Source of the DNA: Rhinopomastus cyanomelas
Taxonomy: Eukaryota; Chordata; Aves; Bucerotiformes; Rhinopomastidae
NCBI GenBank assembly: GCA_013400115.1
Contig: VXBP01008594.1
Span: 558,001 to 622,000, forward strand
Length of the DNA stretch: 64,000 nt
Reading direction: 5' to 3'
Positions 34,347 to 44,887 of this stretch are shown piece by piece (position 1 is the first letter of the stretch; each line of letters opens with the position of its first letter). Position numbers and translations under genes: made by a program. The notes beneath the pieces are model-generated. The model saw only the letters and a list, made by a program, of their open reading frames with translations, searched no databases and was not told where the DNA came from.

Positions 34347-35650
34347 GTAAGTGGGGACAAACTGTAGCTCTAATGTCCAGCTGCAGCCACGGGATTTGTT
34401 TTGCTTGAAAAGCAGAAAGCTGGGAGGGCAGAGAGTCCTTCGAGAAGCTGCAGTCGCATCCCCTGAGCACAGCAGAGGGTGGATACGTGTGATGTTGCCG
34501 CTGCTCAGCTTCTTCAGAACACAGGAGACCCAAGAGGGATTTTCTCCAAGTCAAGCAGCAGTGTTGAGAAGACACGGCAGGATTCACGTTTCTTGCTCTC
34601 CAGGGACCCTGCTCTTCTCTAAAATGTTTTCTTTCTCTTCCCAATTCACATAATCACTTATTTCTCAGCCTTGCCTGAGTGAGCTGTCGCCTCTTCAACT
34701 GGTTTTCAGAGCTCTGTGCCACAACTTTTACAGCTATCAGAGCTGAGTTTCCCATACAAGACCTCACAACACCGACGCTAACAGCAGCTCGCTCAAGTAT
34801 GTGGCTTACGTGGGCAGCTTCCACAATCAACTGCACTGGGGCTGCTGTAAGCAAGAGGAACTGCCAGCTTGTGTGATACCAGCTCAGCCAGTCATCTAAT
34901 TAGCTAAATACAAACAAACCCATCATTTGTATTTCTCGCGGTTCAGGAGAGCAAATCCTGCTGTTGATAGCTTGTGAAACAACAAAAACACCCGAGCGTG
35001 CCAGGCTGCTGCCTTCTGCGCAGCATTAATCACCAGTGCAGGGAGGATGGGGTGACGGCAGCCTTCCTTCTGTGGGGCTTCACATGTCTTGGGCAGGCTG
35101 AGTCAGGGCTGCTGGCAACTCCACAGAGCCCTGCCCAAGCTTCACGCAGACCTCGTAGTAGAATTGTTGCTGGGCTTCACCACAAGATGATTTGAGAGTT
35201 AAGGAAATCTCATAGCAGGTCTTCAGGGAGCTGGAGGTGGTGGGTTTCCTAATGGAAGGCATCATCCCTTAGTGCTCCTTCACAAGCACTTCTTTTCCAA
35301 ACTCTCAGGGCAAAACCTGGGGTCTTTTAATGGATTCATTGAACTACTTAGTTTGGGAAAGATTTTTAAGACCATCAAGTCCAAATATTGCCTCAGCACT
35401 GCTAGGTGACCCCTGTCCCTCACCCCACACCTCCACAGCTCTGCAACCCCTCCAGACACAGGGACTCCACCACTGCCCTGGGCAGCCTGAGCCAAGCCTG
35501 GGGAACCCTTCTGAGGAATAAATTGTTCCTTATGTTCTTCCTCAGATTTGTAAGGCTGCACAGGGAAGGAAGAAACTCCCATACTCCATCCTCTTTGTCT
35601 ATAGTTTCACCAGTCCAGCTGCCTCCTGACTCGTGCTCTGTGTTGTGCAG
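34347..35650 (+). other. KIRREL3: KIRREL3 intron inside Ig domain 1, 1304 bp
   Basis: This phase 1 intron splits Ig domain 1 between the DLS-S and YPRY segments. It begins GTAAGT and ends TTGTGCAG. A CTGAC-type branch-point candidate lies near 35626. A minus-strand CR1 fragment fills about 35333-35550, ending roughly 100 bp before the acceptor. The remainder shows no feature. Confidence 0.95.
35333..35550 (-). repeat. CR1 3' fragment, minus strand, in the 1.3-kb intron
   Basis: TTTGGGAAAGATTTTTAAGA, CCATCAAGTCCAAATATTGC, GACTCCACCACTGCCCTGGG and CAGCCTGAGCCAAGCCTGGG are inverted CR1 3' sequence. The antisense copy ends about 100 bp before the 35651 exon and makes up about one sixth of the intron. 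Confidence 0.88.
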
Positions 35651-35800
35651 GTTATCCGCGCTATCTGGTCGTAGGGGACCATCTGTCTGGAGAGCATCAC
35701 TTGAAGATCCTGAGAGCCGATCTCCAAGATGACGCCGTCTACGAATGTCAGGCCATCCAGGCGGCCATCCGATCCAGACCTGCCCGGCTGACTGTTCTCG
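35651..35800 (+). CDS. KIRREL3: KIRREL3 coding exon, second half of Ig domain 1 (150 nt)
   Basis: The acceptor ends TGTGTTGTGCAG (AG at 35649-35650); the donor is GTGAGT at 35801. The split serine codon joins RDLS-S to YPRYLVVGDHLSGEHHLKIL, followed by RADLQDDAVYECQAIQAAIR and SRPARLTVL. DDAVYEC is the classic Ig D-x-A-x-Y-x-C motif, and its cysteine should pair with the TLLC cysteine of the preceding exon. The glutamine right after it corresponds to human/mouse Gln128; from memory, mutation of this residue disrupts Kirrel3 homophilic binding, and it is conserved here. Visible differences from human are conservative (PQY to PRY, GNH to GDH, RAEL to RADL). The final G begins the valine codon expected before the PPDDP linker to Ig domain 2. 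That linker exon was not found in the window. Confidence 0.97.
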
Positions 35801-36519
35801 GTGAGTGCCATCTCCTCTGTATTTTGTCCTCACAGTTGCTCTGAGCAGCTCTTTGACCAGATGTTTTGTTGCTAAAGCAAGAGCGATGCCAAATACAGCA
35901 GCAAAGGGTTATAGTCACACCTCTTTCCCTTGCGCAACACAGAGGGATGTTGCATGGGACTGCAAAGAGAAGACTGGTCCCAGTATCTGGTGAAGACCCT
36001 TCACTATTCACACATTTCTGTTTGTTTAAGTTGAAGTTTGGGTTTCATTTGTTGTTGTTGGGGGCTTTTTTCCTGGTTAATTTTGAAAGGATGAAAGTCT
36101 TACTCAAAGATCCAAACCAGGTGCTTTTAGTCAGATTAGTGCTGACTGGTCTTGAGCAGCCCCCAAAAAGTGAATTAAGATACCAGTTTGGGTTGAAGTT
36201 GCACCTTAGCGTAGTCCACGCATCTCTGTGGAAATGAATCCTGGTGCCTGGTTTGTAGTTCATTTTTCTGTCTCTGCATCCCCATGAAGTGCCCTACCCG
36301 CCAGTGCCAACAACCTCTTGTTGCTGACCGTGATGATTTCCTTTTGATCCATCCTTCTGCTCAGTCAGTCCTCCAGAGCAGCTCAGAGCTCTGACACACG
36401 CCTGTCCATGAAAGCAGCCTGCGGAGGACTCAGAAAGCCGAGCATGGCTGTCACAGGGGCTTCCTCACTCACCCACCACCTCTGCAAACTCCTTCTGTTG
36501 TGAAGGCATTGCTGGAGCT

Positions 36520-36830
36520 AGACAAAAGAAATAATGTTATTTAATCAGAGCTAAAGATTTCAAAACTAATTTAGTCCCAGGGTGTGTGGGGCGAACATCA
36601 GAGCTCAGAGCTGCTGCGGAGCGTTGATTGAGCAGAGCGATGTTTTTATGGATCAAAAGGAAATCGTTATTATCTTTGGGGTTATGGAATGTGTTGAATA
36701 GATGATAGTTAATGTTTATGTGAATATACATGGTAGTTGCTAATTGGTACATTTACCTAAGATGTTCAGCAGCTGATATTTGCAGTGTTTTCCTTTTAAG
36801 AAAATTAAAGTTGTAGCACTTTCACCTTCA
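36520..36830. promoter_or_regulatory. CR1-free AT-rich block, candidate regulatory element
   Basis: GAAATAATGTTATTTAATCA, CAAAACTAATTTAG, TTGCTAATTGGTACATT and AAGAAAATTAAAG occur about 0.7-1.0 kb downstream of the Ig-domain exon. No repeat family is recognised. Confidence 0.3.
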
Positions 36831-37739
36831 TCTCGGTCGATAAAATGGGGCTCTGCAACCTGTCCATTGCAGATCTTTCACTTTAGATGCTTTTACACAG
36901 ATGCTGTGGGGAAGTTGAGACTGGTTTAGGAGGTTCAAGTGAAAATAGAGTAATGGGTTTGGAGGTCACATGATGCTGGTGGGACGTTCCTCCAACCCAG
37001 TCTGCCCAGCCTCACCCGTGGAGGACCCCCATCCGTGGCCAGCTGTGCATCCTGGAGGCAGCTCTGGGAGCCCCTTCCCACTCTGTCACAGCACAGACAA
37101 TACCTTGCCTGGGCTTTTTTTCCTGTGGGTCGGTGCTGCCTTGTCTGTTCTTGCCAGATTTTCCACTTCCTTGGTGTCAAGAAATCCCCTAATGCCTCCC
37201 AATTCAGTTTCCAACTGCTGTCATTCATGTCTGACAACAGCTCTATGGGGCCGATGCCTCCTACTTCCCTGCTCAGATGCAGAGCTACACCATATTCTAA
37301 TTAAATATTTAAGGTTTTGTCACATTGTTTTCGAATCTACACTGTTAAATGTAGTGGAACAGATCATTCCACAGCCTTGGAAGTCCAAACAGTCAAACAG
37401 AGGAGCCTATTAGCATCACCAGCATCAGGGAAAATCTTGTATCTGTGGAGTCTCAGGGACAACGTCGCTCAGGAGCCCAGCTCACCCATCCCAAAGCTCA
37501 AGAACTGCCCTTCTCCAGGTCTCCCTCACCTTCCCTCCTACCACAGCTAAGACTCTTTGGGGAAGGAGCCACTTTTCTCTCTCCACATTGCTGGAGGAGA
37601 TGAGATTTGGGTAATATGGAGACATCCAAGTTTTCTGCAAGCACATGGGTTTGGAGCAGCAGTTTGCAGAGAAGCCCGGGCCGGGCTGCCTTTGGGAATC
37701 TACCAGAGGAGTTCGCTACCTGGTGCATCTTTAATGGCA

Positions 37740-38110
37740 GAAGCCTCTTAATTTATGATCTATTTAACTAAGCCGGAGTATTAATTAAATAAAGTAAGAG
37801 CCTGATTAGGACTTGGCGGAATTTAAAACTAAAGTCAGACAGCAATCGAGCGGAATTGCAAAGCAAACACTTTGGCTGTAACCACCGGAGAGTTCCCTCC
37901 GGTCTTCCATCAAAGCTTGGAGCAGGGAGGGCAAATACAAGAGATTATATAGCCAGCAGATGTGTGTTGTTAAAATATGCATCTGCCAGCCGTGTTGTTT
38001 AAGGAGCCAGAGGGCCAGCTCGTGGATCCTTCTGCACTCGAGGGACCGTGAATGAATTCCAACCCCGCCAGCCAAGCTGGGATTTGCAGACGCGTTAATT
38101 AGTGTTGAGT
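37740..38110. promoter_or_regulatory. Candidate conserved noncoding element, motif-rich
   Basis: CTTAATTTATGATC, GGAGTATTAATTAAATAAAG, TAAAATATGCATCTGCC, a perfect hairpin-type inverted repeat (37884-37903) and CGCGTTAATTAGTGTTGAG lie in 370 bp of repeat-free, moderately AT-rich sequence with several CpGs retained (GGCGGAATTT, ATCGAGCGGAATTGC). Confidence 0.4.
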
Positions 38111-38365
38111 TGCCACATCTCGAAGGCAGCCAGGCGAGGAGAAACTTTGAAGAGAACGTAGGCTTCCCCACAAGGGATGAAAGGGAGGGAAGAGGGGAGC
38201 CCCAGCTTGCTGGGCCATCGCTGGCATCTTGTCACAAGCATCCAAAGCCCATCCTGGGTCCATTGTCCTCTCCAGTGCAAGACACAAAGCTCCCAGCTCT
38301 GCCTTATGCCACAGGCTGCCCCACCAAACCATCACCAGCTCTGCAGCAGAGTGAGAGTAATGTCC

Positions 38366-38575
38366 TAGAATCATAGAATCATTTAGATTGGAAAAGACTT
38401 TTCGGATCGAGTCCAATCATGACTCCAGCTGTCCCAACCCACCACTAAACCCTGTTTCTGAGCTCCAGATCTCCACAACTGTGAAACATGATCAGGGATG
38501 GTGATTCAACCCCCTCCCTGGGCAGCCTGTGCCAAGGCCTGAGGACCCTTTATATGAAGAAGATTTTCCTAAGGC
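38366..38575 (-). repeat. CR1 3' fragment, minus strand
   Basis: TAGAATCATAGAATCATTTA, GATTGGAAAAGACTTTTCGG, CACCACTAAACCCTGTTTCT and CCTCCCTGGGCAGCCTGTGC. It is followed at once by a second minus-strand CR1 with its own 3' end. Confidence 0.94.
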
Positions 38576-39525
38576 CATAGATTTGTAGATTCACAGAATC
38601 CCAGGTTGGAAGGAGCCTCAAGGATCATCCAGTCCAACCCAGCGGCTAAAAATACAGTTCACTTTCCCATCAGCCTGTCCAGCTGGGTCTGAAAAGAGCC
38701 CAATTTAGGGCAGTTGACCCTTTCCCTTGGAAGATGATTCCAGGAGTTATTTGTTCTCATGGGGAAGGATTTTCTTCTGGACTCCAATCAGGATTTCCCC
38801 AGAAGTAACTGACTCCCATCCCTCCTTGGCTTTTCCTAGTAAAAAGGAAGTCACCATCTTCTTGGCAGCCCCCTTTACGTGCTGAGACGTGGGAATAAGG
38901 ACCCTCTAAGCTGAACAAACCAAGCTTTCTCAGCCTTTCCTCATACAGCAGGGCTTCTAGTCCTTTGATCATCCCTGTGGCCCTTCTCTGGACCCTTTCC
39001 AGCCTGTCCACAGCTTTTTTTATAGTGGGGACCAAAACTGAACCCAGGTGTGGTCTGACCAGTCCTGAATAGAGTGGGACAGTGACTTCTTTATCTCTGC
39101 TAGCTTTGCCCTTGCTAATGCAGCTCAGCACCTTGCTGTCTTCCCTTGCTGCTGCAGCTCACTGATCACTCGTGTTGCGTGAACCCCAGGTCCCTCTCCA
39201 AGGGCTGCTCTCCAGCCAGATGGCTCCCAGGTTGAGCTGCATTCCTGGCTTCTGTATTCCCCGCTGCAAGACCTTATATTTATTGTGGTTGAACTTCATC
39301 CTGTCTCTGCCTGCTCACTCGTTTAGCCTGTCTAGGCCCTCCTGGAGGGTTGCTCTTCCTTCCTTCTGGAATGTTGACTTCCCCGCTGATTTTTGCCTTG
39401 TCCACAAACTTCATGAGGCTGCTTTTAACACCAACATCCAAATCACTAGTGAAGATATTAAACAGCAGTGGGCCCAATATCTATCCCTGCAGGACCCCAC
39501 TTGCCACAGGTTTGAGGAAGAACTG
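38576..39525 (-). repeat. CR1 fragment, minus strand, about 950 bp, reaching into RT
   Basis: One of the two longest CR1 copies here. It begins with the 3' end (TTCACAGAATCCCAGGTTGG, AGGATCATCCAGTCCAACCC) and extends through the C-terminal region (SRDKEVTVPLYSGLVRPHLG, RRATGMIKGLEALLYEERLR) into the reverse-transcriptase core, where the minus strand reads MGPLLFNIFTSDLDVGVKSS. That segment matches the conserved GPLLFNIF-x-x-DLD block of CR1 RT domains. Confidence 0.93.
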
Positions 39526-39527
39526 TA

Positions 39528-39612
39528 GACGTTCTGGCAGGGGGATTGGAGAAGATGATCTTTCGAGGTCCCTTCCAGTCCCTAATGATTCCATGATTCT
39601 ATGATTCTATGA
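39528..39612 (+). repeat. CR1 3' end (GGGGGATTGGA type)
   Basis: TCTGGCAGGGGGATTGGAGA, GATCTTTCGAGGTCCCTTCC, then three tail units (ATGATTCCATGATTCTATG). It is opposite in orientation to both flanking CR1 pieces. Confidence 0.92.
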
Positions 39613-39790
39613 CTGTCACCCTCTGGGAGCGGCCATGGCCAACCTGACCTTCCCCTAGGGCAGTTTGAGGCAGCTTCCTCTTGTCTTGTCCCTTGTTTCT
39701 TGTGAGAGGAGACGGACTCCCACCTCTCTGCACCCTCCTTTCAGGTAGCTGTAAACAGCAATGAGGTCTCCCGTCAGCCTCCCAGAGAGA
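39613..39790 (-). repeat. CR1 internal fragment, minus strand
   Basis: Reads in reverse as the GGCTGACGGGAGACCTCATT, GCTGTTTACAGCTACCTGAA and AGGAGGGTGCAGAGAGGTGG segment of CR1 ORF2. Its 3' end is missing where it meets the + strand tail at 39612. Confidence 0.8.
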
Positions 39791-39869
39791 TGCTGGTGGG
39801 AACTGGGTGACAGTGAGGACAAGGGGGCTCTGGGAGTGTGAAGAGGGAGGCAGAATTGCTACTCCCAGA

Positions 39870-40070
39870 GCCTTGAGGTGAATAATTGATAGGCAATTAA
39901 CTCGTACATTCACCTTCTGAGAGTGCAAATCCCTCTCTTCTCCCCCTCCACAGCCTCTTCTAATATTAACTCTGCCTGCACGGGTGTCCCATTAGAAAGG
40001 AAGCTTTCTTAAATCAACATCAATTATTTAACGCTACAGATTAAGTTAATTTGAAGCGAGAGCTCCTGTC
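39870..40070. promoter_or_regulatory. Candidate element with nested inverted homeodomain repeat
   Basis: AGGTGAAT (39876) is inverted as ATTCACCT (39908), enclosing TAATTG (39883) and its inverse CAATTA (39894). It is followed by CATCAATTATTTAACG and GATTAAGTTAATTTGAAGCG near 40018-40058. It lies just past the CR1 cluster ending at 39790. Confidence 0.4.
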
Positions 40071-42488
40071 TTTTAAGGTGGCAGCGCCAGGGACAGGAGG
40101 AGTGGGGGTCACCTCTGTTCCAAGTGCATTCGGCTCAGCCGTGACCCTTCTTTTCTGTTTATTTTAGTTGTTGTTACGGCCTCTCTCTCCCTCCAGCATC
40201 ATCTTTCCAGCCCTCCCCTGCAGAGCACAGTAAGCTGCTTTCATTACCAGACTGATGGCTGGCAGCTTGAGACATCTGTGTTTCCCAACCTTCCTGCTCC
40301 TTAGCAGAGTTTGAGCTGAAAATGAAGAGGCTGTGGTCTGGGAGGAGCCATTTCTCAGTATTTGAGGAAACATAGACCTGGTGGTGCTCCCCTCCAGAAA
40401 GGCTCCAGCTTGGAACCACCTCCAGTGTTTTTCTATGCCTTTTAAACAGAATTAGGTTCTCCAAATGCAAAACTCAGAGTGCAGAGTCAGGGTGTGAATC
40501 CAGAACAGAACCTGATACGGATCGGATCATTTCCTTCCCACCAGTCCCTTTCTCCTTGAAAAAGTTTGGGGCTGCACAAGGCTGTGTTTTCTGCTGGGAG
40601 TGTTTTCAGAAGCAAAATAGCAACTGGGTCTACTGAGATTGAAAGAGAAACATCAAACAATCGAGCACAAATCCCAAATAGCCTAAATATTTGATGCCAT
40701 GTCTGAGCAGCTTAAGTTTACAGCTCTCCAAGCAGGCTCCTTCTGACAGCAGAGGGTGGATGGGTTTCCTCGCTTACATCCCTGCGTGGTCTGTGTGGTG
40801 GGAAGGTATCTCCAGGGGCTGACCTTGTCCAGACAGGGTCCCAGAGGTGCTTGGTGTGATACAGATTCAGGGTGAAAGGTGACATCTGCCTCCTGTACCG
40901 CAGAGCTGGAAAAACAGGTTGAAGAGAGGCACCATATGTGAGAAGCTCAGCTCTAGGGATAGGTCTCCCCAGGCTGCATTTGGGCTCCTGTTCCCCCATT
41001 TCAGGGGCTCAGGGCTTGGCTGCCGGACTTGATCACATAAGTGTGGGGAGAGGGGAGCTGCAAAAGGGTTTTGGTTTGTGTTTGCTTTCAACCTGCCATT
41101 CTGTTGCTTGTGCCTGGTGGTTGCAGAGCTGCGGGGAGCAGCTCGGTGTGCCCAGCCACCGTGAACACACGAAAAGCTCCTTCGGTAAAGGACCCCGGAG
41201 GGGTTCTCCCAGCCACCACTGGCAAACCTAGAGCGTTTTGCAAAGACAGCCCAGCAGCAAGCCTGCCCCAGTCCGACAGGCACAGTAATACACGGCTGTG
41301 TGACCAGAAAACACAGCAATAAGTGTGTGTATTCACCGAAGGCACGAAAAGTGATCGATCCACCCCTTCGCAGCAGGATGGGGATGTACCTGGGCAGTGG
41401 CTCCGGTTTCATCTTAGGGAGGGATTTCACCTGGGCCAGGCCAGCCCCAAGCAGATGCTGCCAACACTTCTTACCTGCCATGTCCTCACACCCTCTTATA
41501 GGCAGTTTTGCAAAACTCGTGTTTTCTTAAAGCTCAGCAACCAGGGAGTTTCCTTGTTCTGAACAACTTCAGTGACGCAGAGCCAGGCTCAAATCCTGGA
41601 GGAGGACTTGTGTGCTGGAGGCTTTGAACTTGGTCAGCCAGCAGGTACCTCCCTGCCTATCAGACTCCCCCTCGGTTGTATCCCAAGGGCCTCCTGCCCG
41701 GATGCTGCAGAGCGAAGGACCAAACAGGGAGAGACAGAGCTAGAAATGATTAATGAGTGGATTCTCATGCCGATCTGTGATTTCTTGTCTTGATGCGGGA
41801 AGGGCCTGACCCTTGTTGTTACTGAACACAGAGTATTTGGCTTCTCCATGCGCAGCGTGATGGATGCAGAGCACACAGGGCTGATAAAAACCCTTCCTGA
41901 GCCTCACTCTCCCCTTTGACCCCTCGTTGGCTCTGCCCAGCTCTTTCCCATCTCTTCAGACAGCTCCTGCTCCATGCAGTGCCCATGGATGAGGGAGGTC
42001 ATTCTGCTTTGTGCCCTCTGGGATTGCTGACACTGTGCCTTCTCTGTGGCCCAGACCAACCCCGACATGTGCCTGTCTGACGCTGCTTTGCACAGTTCTC
42101 CCTCTTGCCGGCCTCGCCATGGGGTCTGTATCCTGCCCTGCTCCTCCTCGGTGTCTGTGGGTCTCTCTCTGTGCCTGGCACCAACTGCAGTCGGGGGATC
42201 AGTCACTGCCGGGACCTGGGTGTGTTGTTAGTGACCTGACAAAAGCATTGACTCCCTCCCTCCTTGGCAGCTGGCAGAGAAGAAAGAGGCCCTCAAAGCG
42301 TGACATCAGCTGAGCTACAGCCCTGCTTTCCTATTGATCTCCCGCTAATGAAAAATGAACCCGAGGCCAGGCAGGGGCAGGGCCAGCAGAGCAGATGCTT
42401 CGGGATAGGATGCGTTAGGCGGCGGTCATGGGGGTTCTTGTCCACCCACCCCAGCTCTCTGCTCCTGGCCATTCCCGAGGGATGTACT

Positions 42489-42655
42489 TCATAGAATCAT
42501 GGAATCTTAAGGTTGGAAGAGACCTCCAAAATCACCAAGTCCAACCATCAACCCAGCTCTACCCTGCCCACTAAATCCTGTTTTCAAGTGCCAGATCTAC
42601 AGGTTTTTTTAACCCCTCCCTGGGCAGCCTGTTCCAACCCCTGACCACTCACTTG
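42489..42655 (-). repeat. CR1 3' fragment, minus strand
   Basis: TTCATAGAATCATGGAATCT, TAAGGTTGGAAGAGACCTCC, CCTCCCTGGGCAGCCTGTTC and CAACCCCTGACCACTCAC. Confidence 0.93.
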
Positions 42656-44209
42656 GCTCTGAGAGATTTGCCAGCCCTACCCTGTGTTGCTTTTTGCATG
42701 TCACGTCCTGTCATCCAGCCTTGCATCCACAGAGCCTATTTCTGAGCTCTGATAGATCTCAGGCTTCCTAGAACCTGGCAGTGAATCTCTTCTCGATACA
42801 AATCCATCGCAGTGCTCTCTGTTCCTGGCCTTTCCGAGCAGCATTTGCTTTTGAAGCATCTGCCAACATGCCTGACAGATGTTCGGCTGATGGCAGGATA
42901 AAGGATGGCTTTGGGGCTGGGACATCCCTCTTAGCTCTGCTTGGCCTTCAAAACTGAGTAGCTGAGTCTTAATGACTGACCTGTGGGTGTCCTCTGCAAC
43001 TGATAGGCAAATAAACTCCCTTGCCACAGGGGATCCAGCTCCTGCTGAGGCAGAGGTTGGACAAATGGCCTCTGGAAGGGGCTATTGCTCTTCTTTGGCA
43101 TTAAAAGGTGCCCAGCATGCTCAGATCAGGAGAGATGGAGCAGGTGTCCACGTGAAAGCAGCCACCCCACTGCCTCCAGATAGCTGGGCTGTGCAAAGGG
43201 TTCAGGCTATGGGCTCCACTCGGTTCTCTGTTAAGACTTGCTGGTAGAAGCTGCTGTGAGATGAGAACTTCCATAATATTCACGAGAAGGTGTCTTGGTT
43301 TTGCAGTACTGGATGCTGATGTGGGTACTGAGATACAGTGAACTGTAAGAGGCGGGACCCCAGACGCAGATTTAGTACTTCAGGCAGCAGATCATAAATG
43401 AAGGATCACCTCAGGTGGCAAAGAAAAGGGCCTAGCATGCACGTGGCGTGGGATGACCCATCCAGGACCCCTCTCTTTAGCTCCTGGGAAGGGGCTGAGG
43501 CTTTCCCCAGGGAGGCAGGTGTGATGCTGCACTGCACAGCAAGCTCAGCTCTGACCTCTGTGGGGAGAGAGACCAGGGATTCACAGCAAAGGATAGATTT
43601 AACACCTGTGATGACCCTCCATTCCGGCATGAAATAAGAAAGGAAAATGTAGCTAAATGGAAGATCTCTCCTGGGTAGCAAGGGAAGGCAACTTGTGAGA
43701 AACTGGGGAAAACGGGGAGGGGGGCGAAATGGGTGAAAAAAACCCAAGAACTAGGAAAAACCCTTGTTCTGTTAAATATTGCAAACCCTTTGCACTGGTG
43801 GGAAAAGCACTGAGGAGGGGGCACTCCGTGCCCTGCCTGCTTGGCGCTCCAGGGATTCTCTCCCTGTCCGTAGCTGGCGGTGAGGATGAGCACCCAGACA
43901 GCTCGTGATGGATTTGGATTATCCAGGGAGCGTCCGTGTACTCGAGGTGGCTGTTCCTCAGCCAGGCTGTTGCTAGGGAGGTCTGCAGAGATTTCTCCTA
44001 GCGGGTGAGAAGTGACTTTCAAATCAGTGACAGCATGAGGAATTGCAAGGGGAGAATAAAAGTCTTTCACGATATCACATTTAATTGCTAACAAAGAGAA
44101 AAATCACACCTCCCGCGTCTGGTTCACTGGCAAAAGCCCCGAAACCAGCCGCCCCGCATGTGCTTGATTCCAGCTGGTGGGTTTAAAAGATGCAGAACGT
44201 GTTCAGTGC

Positions 44210-44275
44210 TAATGCTAATGATTTACATCTACATAGTACCCTGTATCCTGGGATCGCAAAGGTTCTACTCGAATC
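44210..44275 (-). repeat. Ancient SINE-like tail relic (MIR/CORE-SINE or L2/L3-like)
   Basis: TAATGCTAATGATTTACATC, TACATAGTACCCTGTATCCT and GGGATCGCAAAGGTTCTACT align by eye with the relics at 5062 and 7650 (TTACATTTATATAGC, CCTTTCATCC, GGGATCTCAAAG). Confidence 0.5.
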
Positions 44276-44847
44276 TGAGGATAAAAATACCCCAGATCTC
44301 AAGCAACCCGCCCGTCACCACAGCACAGCCCCTTCACCAGTGAGGTCTCAAGCCATTCGGGAAAGGGTTCCTGCGTTCCCAGAACTGCTCGCCCGCCCCG
44401 CTGCTCGGGCACTTGGGGTGTCCTGCAGTCATTTGGTAATAAAGCCAGGTGATAAAACCACTCGAGAAACAACAACGCCATAAAAAGGAGAGTCCTCATG
44501 GCCGTAAAACTGCGCACAGCCGAGCGGGAGGGGAACCATGGAAGGGAGACGGTTATAAACAGGGACTGTCACCGTCGTGGAAATGAGCTCCGGAGCAGAG
44601 GTGGCTTTGGGCAGCTCTGGGTTTGAAGGTGAAGAGCTTGGCCAGCAGCAGCATCCCCAGAGGGCAGGTACCAGCAGGGTAGAGAGGGAAAACACCCATT
44701 ATTTGAGGCTTAAAAGAGCCTCCCTGTCACCATCCTTCTCCCTGAGTGAGCTTTGCTGGTGCCTCTCCCAGGAGACAGAGCCTCGGAGCCCAGCATCCAC
44801 CCCCTGAACAGAGCCGCTCAGCCGAGACCCCTTTGGAGGCAGTGGCT

Positions 44848-44887
44848 GGGTCTGGGAGGCAGGAGAGGGGAGGGGAGGAAGGAAGGG
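44848..44887 (+). other. G-quadruplex-capable purine tract
   Basis: G-runs in order GGG, GGG, GGGG, GGGG and GGG with loops of 3, 10, 1 and about 9 bases satisfy a simple G-quadruplex pattern on the + (sense) strand, so it would also be in KIRREL3 pre-mRNA. Confidence 0.6.

Noticed and set aside
40867..41481. 204-codon minus-strand open frame
   Set aside because: No recognisable domain, no repeats, no start context or splice structure, cysteine- and serine-rich composition as expected of random GC-rich frames. No homologous family recognised.
41579..41605. GGCTCAAATCCTGG, resembling a tRNA B box
   Set aside because: No matching A box, no foldable acceptor or anticodon stem, and no pol III terminator at the right distance. 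At most a MIR-like scrap.
43477..44094. 205-codon minus-strand open frame
   Set aside because: No domain or family similarity recognised; overlaps another random frame; no promoter or splice evidence.
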